Shown in pieces: positions 8,685 to 17,721 of a stretch of DNA of 37,620 bases. The DNA comes from CAYYAQ01 sp964469555. Its GTDB lineage: Bacteria > Planctomycetota > UBA1135 > UBA2386. Under the pieces are notes generated by a model. That model was not told the origin of the DNA, made no database searches, and saw only the letters and a list, made by a program, of their open reading frames with translations. A program made the position numbers and the translations under genes. Numbering within the stretch: the stretch's first letter is position 1; each line of letters starts with the position of its first letter. The DNA is taken from positions 1 through 37,620 of the forward strand of contig CAYYAQ010000036.1 in the NCBI GenBank assembly GCA_964469555.1, written 5' to 3'.

Positions 8685-10015
8685 TCCGAGACCGTGACGG
8701 TGAAGGCGTCTTCCTTCTTCTGGATCGAGATCGAGGCTTCGAACATGTAGTTCGGGTCGCCTCGGTCGATCATTGTCTGAAGGAGGTTGCCGCGCGTGGC
8801 CTCGGGAGAGACCTGGAACGTACGACCGCCCACCTTCACGCGCACCGGTTGGGCGAGGTCGAGCATGCCGTGCCTCAGCAACACCTTCAGGTAGTCGCCG
8901 CACTTCTCGACGGTCACCGAGTTCGTGGCCTTGTCGAGGCGGGCGATCACGTCCTGGGTCTTCATCAGGCTGGCGTCCTTCGAAGAGAGGTCGAGCCAGT
9001 AGTGGAGCAGTGCCGACTTGCCCCGCGATGTCGCGCGTGTCCGCAAGTCCCAGATCAGCCTTCGCGGCGCCGGGTTGCGCACGTGCCTGTCCAGCCACGC
9101 GATCGCGTGCGTGTTGCGCGACACGGTCTCGCGTGAACCGTTCGCGAGCCACTTTGCGGGATCGGCGAGCACCTTCTGGGGCGCCATCTTCGGGTGGTTG
9201 TCACGGAAGTTGTGGGGCTTGTCGAAGTGGATGTTCGCCTCGTGCAGGTAGCACCCCGGGTGCTCCTTTCTCAACTTCGCGAGCTGCACGTAGTAGCCTG
9301 CCGCAGCGGTGTTCCGACCGTACGAACGGTCCTTCTCGCCCATCTGCAACAGGAACGGAACGTTCGCGAGGTTCCGCGGGCTTACTCCGTTTGGGTGTCC
9401 TGCCGACATGTTCGCCGCCGCCCAACGATCTGCCATCCGTGGCGCGATCTGATACGTGCCGTCGCCGCCTGCCGAAAAGCCCAGCACGTACACGCGATTC
9501 GGATCGACATCCTCGAACAGGATCATGTTCTCGATCAGCCGGTCGTAACACGGGAACGAATCACCGACCCAGTGCAGGTTCCACGAGTTCGTCATCCCGC
9601 GTGCGGCGAGGTAGATCCCCTGCTTCACGCCAGCCTTGTAGTACACCTTCATGTGGTTCCACTGACTGTCGTTGACCCGAACCGGCGCGCCACCGCCACC
9701 GTGCAGCGCGATGTAGAGCGGATAGCCGTCCTTTGGCTTCTTCCCGATCTTCGAGTACGCGTAGCGCATCGCGAGCTTGCCGCGGGTGATCTTCTTCTCC
9801 TCGTGCTCCTTTAGCCGCCCCTTGTCGGCCATCTGCTCGTGGCGATACTTCTCCCACAACCGCTCCCGCTCGTGCGCGACCTTGTCGAGCGGAATGGTGG
9901 CCTTCACGGCGTCCGATCGCAGCAACTCGAGACAGGTCGGTGCCTTCTTTTCCTGGGCCAGGGCCGCGCCTGGGACGAGCAGGCCGGCGAGGAGGGCGGA
10001 GACTCGGGTGCTCAT
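8681..10015 (-). CDS. Secreted alpha/beta hydrolase (esterase/PHB-depolymerase-like)
   Basis: A 444-residue protein with a signal peptide (MSTRVSALLAGLLVPGAALA|Q). After a charged helical segment (about residues 45-90) comes an alpha/beta-hydrolase core: the oxyanion-type HGGGG at 105-109 and the nucleophile elbow G-F-S-A-G with Ser181. The serine follows DPNRVYVLGF, a block typical of secreted esterases such as PHB depolymerase or feruloyl-esterase-like proteins. The likely acid is the Asp in LLQMGEKDRSYG and the likely base a His in the HFDKPHNF region, both inferred. About 120 C-terminal residues form an extra beta-rich domain. The ATG overlaps the symporter stop (TGATG), so the two genes are translationally coupled; this suggests the esterase releases what the symporter imports. 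Substrate unknown. Confidence 0.8.
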   Translation of the reverse strand: MSTRVSALLAGLLVPGAALAQEKKAPTCLELLRSDAVKATIPLDKVAHERERLWEKYRHEQMADKGRLKEHEEKKITRGKLAMRYAYSKIGKKPKDGYPLYIALHGGGGAPVRVNDSQWNHMKVYYKAGVKQGIYLAARGMTNSWNLHWVGDSFPCYDRLIENMILFEDVDPNRVYVLGFSAGGDGTYQIAPRMADRWAAANMSAGHPNGVSPRNLANVPFLLQMGEKDRSYGRNTAAAGYYVQLAKLRKEHPGCYLHEANIHFDKPHNFRDNHPKMAPQKVLADPAKWLANGSRETVSRNTHAIAWLDRHVRNPAPRRLIWDLRTRATSRGKSALLHYWLDLSSKDASLMKTQDVIARLDKATNSVTVEKCGDYLKVLLRHGMLDLAQPVRVKVGGRTFQVSPEATRGNLLQTMIDRGDPNYMFEASISIQKKEDAFTVTVSD

Positions 10016-11619
10016 CAGCTCGAGAAGTTCAATGGAGAGAAGTAGAACAGGATGCAGAGTATCAGCCCGACGATCACGATCGAGTGTGTGACGTCTACCC
10101 AAGTCCAACTCGCGCGGGACGCCGCCCGGTCGCTGGCCATCGTCGTGCCGTAGGTCAAGCCGTCGAGCTGTTCCTCAGAAGGGGGAGCAGTGAACACGCT
10201 GACCGTGAACAAGAGGCTGACGCTGAAGATGAACAGGAAGATCGCGAAGTGCAGGAAGTTCATGTCCGAGAACCAGAAGTGTACTTCGTTGAGTTCGGTG
10301 ACCAACCGGACCATCCCCAGCGCGAACCCGGTCACGAGCGTCGTCACCGCCGCCGTCGCGGTGATGCGGCGGAAAAACAGCCCGATGAAGAACACCGCGG
10401 CGATCGGTGGCGCGATGTAGGCCTGCACCTTCTGCAGGTATTGGTACAGCTGACCCTCGGCGATGGCCTGCAGGAACGGGACCCACAGCATGCCCAGCCC
10501 GACGAGCGCCAGAGTGGTGAAGCGGCCCACGCGCACGAGTTGCGCCTCGGTCGCCGGGCGGAGCTTTTGGTAGATATCCATCGTGAACAGCGTGGAAGAC
10601 GAGTTGAACACGGATGCGAGCGAACTCATCAGCGCGGCCAGCAGTCCGCCGGCGACCAGCCCGCGAATGCCGACCGGCAACAGCGTCTGCACGAGCACCG
10701 GAAACGCTTCATCAGCCTTGTCGAGCTGGATCTTCCCGCTGTTTGCGAGGGCGAGGGCGACGAGACCGGGAATCATGAAGATGAAGAACGGCAGCAGCTT
10801 CAGATAGCCCGCGAAGATCGTCGCGTGGCGCGCCGTCCGCTCGTCGTCCGTCGCCAGAACGCGTTGCACGATGTACTGATCCGTGCACCAATACCACAAA
10901 CCCACGATCGGCGGCGCAAAGATCATCCCGGTCCACGGGTAGTCCGGGTGGTCCGCCGGCTTGAACATGTTGAGCTTCTCCGACCCGACCGACGCGATCA
11001 GGTTGTCCCAACCGCCGATCTCGACGAGCCCCGTGATCGTGATGATCACCGAGCCGAGGATCAGCACGATCGCCTGCATGGCTTCGGTGTAGATGACCGC
11101 GCGCATGCCGCCGAGCACTGTGTAGATGCCTGTCAACACGACGATGATGGACGCGCCCATCCAGAACTCGACGCCGAGCAACGTCGTGCACACGATCGCG
11201 CCGGCGAAGATCGTCACGGAGATCTTCGTCAGCACGTACGAGATCAACATCGTCACCGACAGCAGCCACCGCGATGAGCTCCCATACCTCCGCTCGAGGA
11301 ACTCGGGCATCGTGAACACCTTGCTGCGCAGGTAGAACGGCACGAAGACCCAGCCGAGCATCAGGCACAACCACGAGTGCAACTCGTAGTGTCCGAGCAC
11401 CAGACCGCTGTCCGCTGCCGATCCCGCGAGCCCGACGATGTGCTCGGAGCCGACGTTGGATGCGAAGATCGAGGCGCCGATCACGAACCACCCGACGTGT
11501 CTCCCGGCGAGGAAGTAGTCGGCTGCCGACTCGTGCTTCTTCCTGATCACCCACGCAGCCAACCCGAACAACACAACGAAGTAGGCCGCAATCACCAACC
11601 AATCGAGCGTCTCGAACAT
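10015..11619 (-). CDS. Sodium:solute symporter (SSS/SLC5 family)
   Basis: A 534-residue polytopic inner-membrane transporter using the Na+ gradient for substrate uptake. It opens with a transmembrane helix (LDWLVIAAYFVVLFGLAAWV) and then the SSS landmark SAADYFLAGRHVGWFVIGAS, with ASNVGSEHIVGLAG next, matching the sugar/glucose-type branch of the family. About 13-14 hydrophobic segments follow, including PVGIRGLVAGGLLAALMSSL, the conserved helix near the Na+ site. The ATG at 11619 is preferred over an in-frame upstream one (11655) because it has AGGA six bases upstream and because the longer form would run into the 14-bp inverted repeat. It is first in a two-gene unit with the secreted esterase. 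Confidence 0.9.
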   Translation of the reverse strand: MFETLDWLVIAAYFVVLFGLAAWVIRKKHESAADYFLAGRHVGWFVIGASIFASNVGSEHIVGLAGSAADSGLVLGHYELHSWLCLMLGWVFVPFYLRSKVFTMPEFLERRYGSSSRWLLSVTMLISYVLTKISVTIFAGAIVCTTLLGVEFWMGASIIVVLTGIYTVLGGMRAVIYTEAMQAIVLILGSVIITITGLVEIGGWDNLIASVGSEKLNMFKPADHPDYPWTGMIFAPPIVGLWYWCTDQYIVQRVLATDDERTARHATIFAGYLKLLPFFIFMIPGLVALALANSGKIQLDKADEAFPVLVQTLLPVGIRGLVAGGLLAALMSSLASVFNSSSTLFTMDIYQKLRPATEAQLVRVGRFTTLALVGLGMLWVPFLQAIAEGQLYQYLQKVQAYIAPPIAAVFFIGLFFRRITATAAVTTLVTGFALGMVRLVTELNEVHFWFSDMNFLHFAIFLFIFSVSLLFTVSVFTAPPSEEQLDGLTYGTTMASDRAASRASWTWVDVTHSIVIVGLILCILFYFSPLNFSS

Positions 11620-11651
11620 GTCGATCCTGAGGAAACAACCGGGGAGCGCGT

Positions 11652-11692
11652 CCAATTGTTATCGCATCGTCTCGCGAAGCGATAACAATTGG
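11652..11692. promoter_or_regulatory. 14-bp perfect inverted repeat between divergent genes
   Basis: Arms CCAATTGTTATCGC (11652-11665) and GCGATAACAATTGG (11679-11692) are perfectly complementary around 13 bases. The element lies 32 bases upstream of the symporter start and 13 bases upstream of the start at 11706. The TGTTATCG/CGATAACA half-sites resemble operators of LacI/GntR-type sugar regulators, so an operator for the divergent promoters is the likeliest role. A cruciform or leader hairpin is the alternative. Confidence 0.5.
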
Positions 11693-11705
11693 CGGTGCTC
11701 CGACG

Positions 11706-12149
11706 ATGAAGCCCGACAAACCCCACCGTCCGCCATGGCTACGGCTTCTCGGCCTTGCGCTGATCGCGCACCTCCTGTTTTGCGTGCAGCGGTTGGAGAC
11801 GAAGTCCCTGCCGGCGCGAATCGATGAGATCCAGGAGTTCCGCGAGAACGGAGCCATCCGGTTTCATCTGTCGAAGAGCCCGGAGAATGCCGCCGTCCTG
11901 CAGATGATCGCAGAGAACACGCCGGAGGAGTGTGTCGTGTTGTTCAAGGGCGAGGACCATGGGTCGATGGAACTCGCCGTCGGGCTGCTGTCGCCTCGTC
12001 TCCTCTACGCCGAGAGCGGTGCGGCGCCGGGCGTCTCGATGATCCACGGTCTACCGGTTGCGCGCGCGAAGCTCCCGAACCTCGGGGAGGGGACGCTCGT
12101 CCTCGTTGGCGTCGATCGCGAGACGCTGCGATTGGAGTTGCGGAGATGA
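11706..12149 (+). CDS. Small membrane-anchored protein of unknown function
   Basis: A 147-residue protein not assigned to a family. It has a basic N-terminus, one hydrophobic helix at about residues 12-27 (LRLLGLALIAHLLFCV), then a soluble alpha/beta region (ECVVLFKGEDHG, GTLVLVGVD). Its stop overlaps the next start (ATGA), so it is translated together with the GT-C-like membrane protein. The same arrangement, a small anchored protein beside a polytopic sugar-transferase-like protein, suggests a partner subunit; this is inference. The start codon follows directly after the inverted repeat and has no clear ribosome-binding site. Coding status is supported by the overlap and by consistent codon use. 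Confidence 0.55.
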   Translation: MKPDKPHRPPWLRLLGLALIAHLLFCVQRLETKSLPARIDEIQEFRENGAIRFHLSKSPENAAVLQMIAENTPEECVVLFKGEDHGSMELAVGLLSPRLLYAESGAAPGVSMIHGLPVARAKLPNLGEGTLVLVGVDRETLRLELRR

Positions 12150-13612
12150 GCGGTTGGCTCTGGCGAATCGCATTCGCGCCCCCGCTCGGATTCGCGGTCT
12201 ACGCCGCAGCCAGCCATGTCGCGTTGCTCGCGGGTTGGGCCCTCCCCGTGATCCTCTTGCCGGTCGCTTTCTTGCTCGGTTGTGCCCTAGCGATGTGCGT
12301 CAGTCCCACGATGCCGCCGTGGACCAGGGAATCCGATGCGCGCGTCTGGAAGGCCGTGCCGTGGCTCGTCGCGGTGTTCCTCCTTCTCCTGGTCGGCACC
12401 GTGACGTACGGCGCGGTCGCGACGTCCGATCGCGAGTGGGACGGGCTGGTGTCCTGGGGGCTTCGCGCCCACTTCCTCGCGCCGCCCGCCGACTTGTCGC
12501 ATCCTTTCTTCAGCGACCCGGAGGTCTACGCGCACAGCGTTGCGTATCCGCTCCTACAACCCTTGTGCCTCGGTGGGTGCCAGGCCGTGCTCGGCGAGCT
12601 CCCGGGCCGCCTGTTCTTTCCCGGGTTGTTCGTGGCCTTCCTCGCGCTGGTCGCTGGCGTCGCTCGCCACCGCGGTCTGCCCCGGGGTCAAGCCTGGGTG
12701 ATGGTGCTCGCGTTCGGCGCGACCCCGATGTGGTACTCGGACGGCTCGGGTGCGGTGGACTCCGGCTACGCCGAACTCCTGCTCGGCTACTTCCTGGCCG
12801 TTGCCGCCGCAGGGCTCGTGACGAGGCGCGCGGTCCTCGTCGCGACCGCGGCGTTCTGCCTGCCCTTGATCAAGCCCGAGGGGCTGCCGTACGTCCTGCT
12901 CCTGGGCCTCGTCACCGCGTTGGGGTCGGACGGACGCCGGCTGCACGGGGCCGCGACGGTGGGCCTCGTCCTCGCTACCGGGCTCTGGCTTCCTCTCCAG
13001 GCCCGATTGCTCGGCCAGTCCCCGGGCCTGATGTCCTGGGCTCTCCCGCTCGGCATCGGCTTGGGTCTGGTGGGGCTCCGGGAGGTGCGGCTCCGGGCCG
13101 CGCTCCGGGTCCGGACCTGGCTGCTGATCGGCGGCGGGGTCGCCGTCCTCGCGGCCGTGATCTTCGTCCTGCGCGGGGACGACGGCTCCGTGAAGAGCCC
13201 CTTGCTCGGGGAGTTCCAGAGCGCGCTGGTAGAACTGCCCGGGCGATTCGCCGATCTCCCCACCGTGCTCGCGGGCTACCTGCAGGGGTTTCTGTTCGTG
13301 CGGAAGTTCGGTTTGCTCTTCCCGATGCTGTTGCTCCTGCTCTGCTTCCGAAGATCGTGGACGGCGGTTGCGCCGGATCGACAAGCCGCGGCCTTCTTTC
13401 TGGGCGGAATCGTGCTCGCCTGCCTCGCCATCTTCCTCGGCGCGAGCACGGATTGGGACCATCTGTTCAAGTCGCGCTTCGACCGACTGCTGTTGCAGTG
13501 GGTCGGGGTGGGTTGGCTCATCCTCGGTCCGTGGTTGGGAACGTTGCTGAGCGTTTCGCCGAGTGGATCGCCGAGCGAGTCGATCCGTCCTCCCGATTCC
13601 AGCCGACCGTAG
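12146..13612 (+). CDS. Polytopic membrane protein, GT-C glycosyltransferase-like
   Basis: A 488-residue protein with about 10-12 hydrophobic helices. After the second or third helix comes DREWDGLVSWGLRAHFL (from D95), an acidic-aromatic loop resembling the first periplasmic loop of GT-C (PMT/ArnT/GT39-like) enzymes, where an Asp binds a lipid-linked sugar donor. A later HSVAYPLLQPLCLGG and the block LPLIKPEGLPYVLLLGLV also fit such membrane transferases. It would transfer sugars from a polyprenyl-phosphate donor on the outer face of the inner membrane; neither donor nor acceptor is known. The start has GGAG eight bases upstream and overlaps the previous stop by four bases. A plain polytopic membrane protein without enzymatic activity remains possible. 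Confidence 0.6.
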   Translation: MSGWLWRIAFAPPLGFAVYAAASHVALLAGWALPVILLPVAFLLGCALAMCVSPTMPPWTRESDARVWKAVPWLVAVFLLLLVGTVTYGAVATSDREWDGLVSWGLRAHFLAPPADLSHPFFSDPEVYAHSVAYPLLQPLCLGGCQAVLGELPGRLFFPGLFVAFLALVAGVARHRGLPRGQAWVMVLAFGATPMWYSDGSGAVDSGYAELLLGYFLAVAAAGLVTRRAVLVATAAFCLPLIKPEGLPYVLLLGLVTALGSDGRRLHGAATVGLVLATGLWLPLQARLLGQSPGLMSWALPLGIGLGLVGLREVRLRAALRVRTWLLIGGGVAVLAAVIFVLRGDDGSVKSPLLGEFQSALVELPGRFADLPTVLAGYLQGFLFVRKFGLLFPMLLLLLCFRRSWTAVAPDRQAAAFFLGGIVLACLAIFLGASTDWDHLFKSRFDRLLLQWVGVGWLILGPWLGTLLSVSPSGSPSESIRPPDSSRP

Positions 13613-13877
13613 AGGTTCTCCAGGGGCCATGTCCGGAAGCCCTGTGCACGTTCCGTTGATAGTTTGGGGAAATCTAGCCCGACCAAACCGGGTAGCCGCC
13701 TGTGCGACGAACTTTCGTTCGACGACACATCTCGATTTGTGGTACTGGACTACTATCGATGCGATCGCGAACATCTCGGGCCGGGTGGGGGCCTGGTCGC
13801 GGTTCTAGCTCCCACCGCTCGCCGGCGACTTGCCTGTCAATCCGGCGAACTCCCAATTCCCGATTCCTGGAGAAGCA

Positions 13878-16800
13878 ATGAGCGGTCGGCTTGCCTGTTT
13901 CCTAGTCCTCTCGTCTTCGCTTTTTTCAACGGTTGCCGCCCAGGGCCGAAGCTCAGAGCGCTTCGATCTCGCGCTCGGTTTGATCAAGCGGGGGATGCAC
14001 GATGACGCTGCGCGTCAGCTGGCGCGGTTCGTCGAAAATCAACCCAAGCACGCCAAGTGTGCGGAGGCGTTCTACCGTCTGGGCACGTGTCGCCTCGAGC
14101 TCAAGGACTCGACCGGCGCCGTCGAGGCCTTTAGGGATGCGCTTCAAACGGGGAAGTTCAAGCTGCGTGCCGAGTGCCACTACCGGTTGGGACACACCCT
14201 CGAGAAGGACGATCCCAAGGGCGCGGCCCAGGTCTTCGCCGAGCTCGTGAAAGAGGGTGGCGATGGCCACTATCTCGCCGCGCCGAGCCTCTACGCCCGC
14301 GGGGAGTGCCTCCGCAGGACCGGGCAGGACGACCTCGCGCTCAAGGCCTACACCCGCGCCGCGACCCTCGACAAGGAGAAGTCCGGCGTCTTCGCCTCGT
14401 CCTCCCTCTACCAGGCCGGCTTCATCCAACTGCGGAAGAAGGACTACGGCACCGCGGAGAAGATCTTCGCGAGCGCCGCGGATCGTTTCCCGAAACACAA
14501 GGCGTACGGCGAGTGCCGGTTCCTGCAGGGTGAATCGGCTCTGCGCGGCAAGCGCTACGACCCGGCTCGGAGCGCGTTTGAACAGGCCGTGAAAGCGGGC
14601 GGCGGCTTCGCTGACGACGCCGCCATGGGGATCGGTCACTGCGCCGTGGCGCAGAAGCAGGTCGATCCGGCGGTGAAGGCGTTCCGAGACGTCGCCCGGC
14701 TGTTCCCCAAGTCACCTCTCGTGTCGCGGGCCCTGCTGGAAGCCGGTCGGGTCCTCTACCGTGCGAAGAACTACCCGGAGACCGACAAACAGTTGTCCGA
14801 ACTGCTCGCACGGAAGAACGTCGATGCCTCGGTTCGCTGGCCAGCGCTCGAACTGCGCGGCCTCGTCCGTCTCGACCTCGGCCAACCGAAGAAATCCGCG
14901 GCAGACCTCAGCGCCGCGATCGCAACCGCCTCCGGTGCCGCAGACAAGGCGCGGATGCTGTACAGCCTCGGCGAGGCGCTCGCAGACGACGGCAACTGGA
15001 AGGCTGCCCTCACCGCCTACGGTCGCTGCCACGGTTTGGCCAGGCGCGAGGGCCTGAAGGGTGACGCCCTCTACGGTCAGTGCCTCGCGTTGCACCACCT
15101 CGCGCGATATCGCGATTCGAACAACGTCGTCCTCGCGTTCCTGAAGAATCACAGCCAGCACCAGTTGCGCGTCTCGGCCGGGTTCGCCGCGGCCGAGAAC
15201 TTCTTCGCGTTGAAGGACTACGCGAATGCCGATCAGGCCTACAAGCAGATCCCGGGCGACCACGCCGTCGCCGGCAAGGCCGCGTTCAAGCGCGCGTGGT
15301 GCAGCTACCTCGGTGGCGATTTCAAGGGTGCGGCAGGGCGCTTCGCCCGCCTCGCCTCTTCGAAGAACAAGACGTTCGTCCCGCTCGCGGAGGAGTCGCT
15401 TTCGATGGAAGCACTCGCGTGGCTCGAGGCGAACAGTCTCCTACAGGCGATGAAGGCCGCCGACAACTACTGCGGCAAGCACCCGCAGGGCGAGTTCCTC
15501 GCCCGCACCGAGCGCGTCGCTGCCCGCGTTCTCAAGCGGCAGGGCAAGTTCAAGGCCGCCGCGTCGCGTCTCGCGATGGCCGCGTCGTTCGAGAAGTCCG
15601 ACGACGTCGCGCTGGGCGACAAACTCGAATACGCCGAAGTGCTGTTCAAGCAGGGCGACTTCGCCGCGGCGCAGAAGGCCTACGCGGTCCTGTCGTCCCG
15701 CGAGGACAAGGTCGGCGGGCGGGCCCACGAAGGTCTCGCCTGGTGCGCGTTCGAGGTCGGCGACGATGACGCCTGTCAGGACTGGATCCAACGAGGACTC
15801 TCGCACAAGGCCATCGGTAAGGGTCGCGCCGGGTTGCTCGAACTGAAGAGCGCCTTGCACCACCGCCGCAAGGAGTGGGGCGACGCCGTGAAGGCCGCGG
15901 AACTCTACCTCGCGGACTTCGCCGACCACGCTCGCGCGAACGAACTGCGATACTCACTCGGCGTGGCACGCGCTCGCAGCGACAAGCTGAAGCCGGCCCG
16001 GGAGGTTCTCGAGTCCCTCCGTACCGCCAAGATGAAACGCCAGGATCGGGTGTTCTACGAGCTCGCCTGGGTTTGCCGTCGCATGAAGGACGAGCCCGCG
16101 GCGCTCGCCGCGTTCCGTGAGGTCGCGAAGGTCTCCAAGAACGTGGACATGGTCGGCGAGGCACGGCTCCACGTCGGCGAGGTGTTGCTCGGGGGCAAGG
16201 ACGCCACCGAGGGGCTGAAGTGGCTCGAAGCCGTGAAGGGCAAGTACACGCCGCGCGCCCAGTACCTGTGCGGTTTTCACCGCTTCGAGAAGAAGCAGTT
16301 CCCCGCGGCCTTCGCGAACTTTGATAGCATCGTGAAGCTCCGCGGCGCGGAGCTCTACTTCGAGTCCCAGTTCTTCGCCGGAGAGTGCCTGTTCCGGATG
16401 AACAAGCACGCCGAGGCGGCGCCGCGCTTCGAAGCCTTGCTCTCGAAGAAGCCGAACCACGAGCGCGCCCAGGTGGCGCGTCTCCACCAGGGACAGTGCA
16501 ACATCAAGATCGGCAATCCGCGCGCCGCGTCCATGGTGTTGCAGGATTACTTGCGCCGCGCCGCGGCGCAGAAGGCTCCGAAGAGCGATCTCGCCCGCGC
16601 GAACCTCTGGCTCGGCAAAGCCCGTCAGAGCGAGGAGGACTACCGTCGCGCCGAACTCGCGTTCGGTCGGGTCACGGATCTCACCGACAGTGAACTCTCC
16701 GCCCAAGCGCAGTACCGCATCGGCGAGTGTCGGATGATCCGCGGCCAGCTCTCCGAAGCCGTCGATGCATTCGTCAAGCTCTCCATTCTCTACCAACACG

Positions 16801-16964
16801 CCAACTGGGTGCAGCGTGGCCTCAATTCAGCAGGCGACTGCTACTTGAAGCTCAAGAAGCCGAAGAAGGCCGCCAGGCTCTACGAGGAACTCCTATCGCG
16901 CTTCCCGAAGTGCGAGCTCGCCAAGACCGCCCAGACCAAGCTCAAGAACATCAGGAGCATGTAG
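13878..16964 (+). CDS. Large secreted TPR protein, first gene of an ExbBD operon
   Basis: A 1028-residue protein with a signal peptide (MSGRLACFLVLSSSLFSTVAA|QG), so it acts in the periplasm. The rest is almost entirely tetratricopeptide-like helix pairs, many with the pattern A-x-x-x-F-x-x-L (for example AEAFYRLGTCRLE, GAVEAFRDAL, AEKIFASAADRFPKH and, near the end, AARLYEELLSRFPKCE, a YbgF/CpoB- and BamD-like repeat). The start has GGAGA five bases upstream. The gene ends three bases before the ExbB-type channel gene, so it is cotranscribed. TPR proteins in this position are known in Tol-Pal operons (CpoB), where they coordinate envelope work; a similar scaffold role is inferred. Molecular partners are not shown. 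Confidence 0.85.
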   Translation: MSGRLACFLVLSSSLFSTVAAQGRSSERFDLALGLIKRGMHDDAARQLARFVENQPKHAKCAEAFYRLGTCRLELKDSTGAVEAFRDALQTGKFKLRAECHYRLGHTLEKDDPKGAAQVFAELVKEGGDGHYLAAPSLYARGECLRRTGQDDLALKAYTRAATLDKEKSGVFASSSLYQAGFIQLRKKDYGTAEKIFASAADRFPKHKAYGECRFLQGESALRGKRYDPARSAFEQAVKAGGGFADDAAMGIGHCAVAQKQVDPAVKAFRDVARLFPKSPLVSRALLEAGRVLYRAKNYPETDKQLSELLARKNVDASVRWPALELRGLVRLDLGQPKKSAADLSAAIATASGAADKARMLYSLGEALADDGNWKAALTAYGRCHGLARREGLKGDALYGQCLALHHLARYRDSNNVVLAFLKNHSQHQLRVSAGFAAAENFFALKDYANADQAYKQIPGDHAVAGKAAFKRAWCSYLGGDFKGAAGRFARLASSKNKTFVPLAEESLSMEALAWLEANSLLQAMKAADNYCGKHPQGEFLARTERVAARVLKRQGKFKAAASRLAMAASFEKSDDVALGDKLEYAEVLFKQGDFAAAQKAYAVLSSREDKVGGRAHEGLAWCAFEVGDDDACQDWIQRGLSHKAIGKGRAGLLELKSALHHRRKEWGDAVKAAELYLADFADHARANELRYSLGVARARSDKLKPAREVLESLRTAKMKRQDRVFYELAWVCRRMKDEPAALAAFREVAKVSKNVDMVGEARLHVGEVLLGGKDATEGLKWLEAVKGKYTPRAQYLCGFHRFEKKQFPAAFANFDSIVKLRGAELYFESQFFAGECLFRMNKHAEAAPRFEALLSKKPNHERAQVARLHQGQCNIKIGNPRAASMVLQDYLRRAAAQKAPKSDLARANLWLGKARQSEEDYRRAELAFGRVTDLTDSELSAQAQYRIGECRMIRGQLSEAVDAFVKLSILYQHANWVQRGLNSAGDCYLKLKKPKKAARLYEELLSRFPKCELAKTAQTKLKNIRSM

Positions 16965-16967
16965 CCC

Positions 16968-17711
16968 ATGGCCATCTCAACACTCATCAGTTCTGTGATT
17001 ACCGGGGCTCTCGAATCCGCCACTCAGGCCAAGACCATCGAGACCACCCAGACCGTCTGGGAGTTCCTCACGTCGGGTGGCTACATCATGATTCCGCTGG
17101 GGATCTGCTCGATCGTCGTGCTGGCGCTGACGATGGATCGCTGGATGCGCGTCACGCCGAACCACGTTCTTCCCAAGGGGATCGACGGCGCGATGGATCT
17201 GTTGGAGCAGGGTCGCTTCCAGGAGGCGTTGACCGCTGGTCGGGATCTCAACGCGCCCGCGGGGCGGATACTCGCTGCCGGCATCCAGCGCCGGGACTAC
17301 GACCTCGAGCACATCGAGCGTGCGATGGAAGACCAGGGGCAACGAGAAGTCGAGAAACTCAAAACGAACATCCGACCGCTGTCGCTGATCGCGAGCATCG
17401 CTCCGCTTCTCGGCTTGCTCGGCACAGTCATGGGCATCCAGGATTCGTTTGCCCTCGTCGTGAAGTCGGGCATGGGCAAGCCGGAGAACTTCGCCGGCGG
17501 TATCGAGGAGGCACTCGTCACGACGATCGCCGGGCTGTGTGTTGCGATCCCCGCGCTGCTGATCGCGTCCCACTTCAACAGCAAGGTGCGTCGCCTGATG
17601 ATCGAGACCGACGAGAGGCTCACGCCGGCACTCGACTTCTTGACGCAACCGAAGGAATGGGACGGTGAAGAGCTCGTCGCCCTGACGCCGGAATCGGATC
17701 CGAAGGCCTAG
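16968..17711 (+). CDS. MotA/TolQ/ExbB family proton channel subunit
   Basis: A 247-residue inner-membrane protein that with ExbD/TolR would use the proton gradient to drive a partner across the periplasm. Helix 1 is about residues 38-58 (YIMIPLGICSIVVLALTMD), followed by a cytoplasmic domain. Helix 2 (about 138-158) contains IASIAPLLGLLGTVMGI, the most conserved family block with T153. Helix 3 (about 183-203) carries VTTIAGLCVAIPALL with the paired Thr185/186 expected along the proton path. Length and topology match ExbB/TolQ. It has GGAGC just upstream, starts three bases after the TPR gene and is followed by ExbD after ten bases. Confidence 0.93.
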   Translation: MAISTLISSVITGALESATQAKTIETTQTVWEFLTSGGYIMIPLGICSIVVLALTMDRWMRVTPNHVLPKGIDGAMDLLEQGRFQEALTAGRDLNAPAGRILAAGIQRRDYDLEHIERAMEDQGQREVEKLKTNIRPLSLIASIAPLLGLLGTVMGIQDSFALVVKSGMGKPENFAGGIEEALVTTIAGLCVAIPALLIASHFNSKVRRLMIETDERLTPALDFLTQPKEWDGEELVALTPESDPKA

Positions 17712-17721
17712 GAGCGCTGCA

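Noticed and set aside
9940..11277. 445-codon plus-strand ORF opposite the symporter
   Set aside because: Arg/His/Gln/Asp-rich composition of an antisense frame; the symporter motifs are on the minus strand.
12554..13774. 406-codon minus-strand ORF opposite the GT-C-like gene
   Set aside because: Hydrophilic mirror of a membrane protein; no start signal or family pattern.
13613..13877. Promoter boxes before the TPR gene (TTGATA 13656, TACTAT 13751)
   Set aside because: The boxes do not pair at a usable spacing; nothing convincing was found in this 265-base gap.
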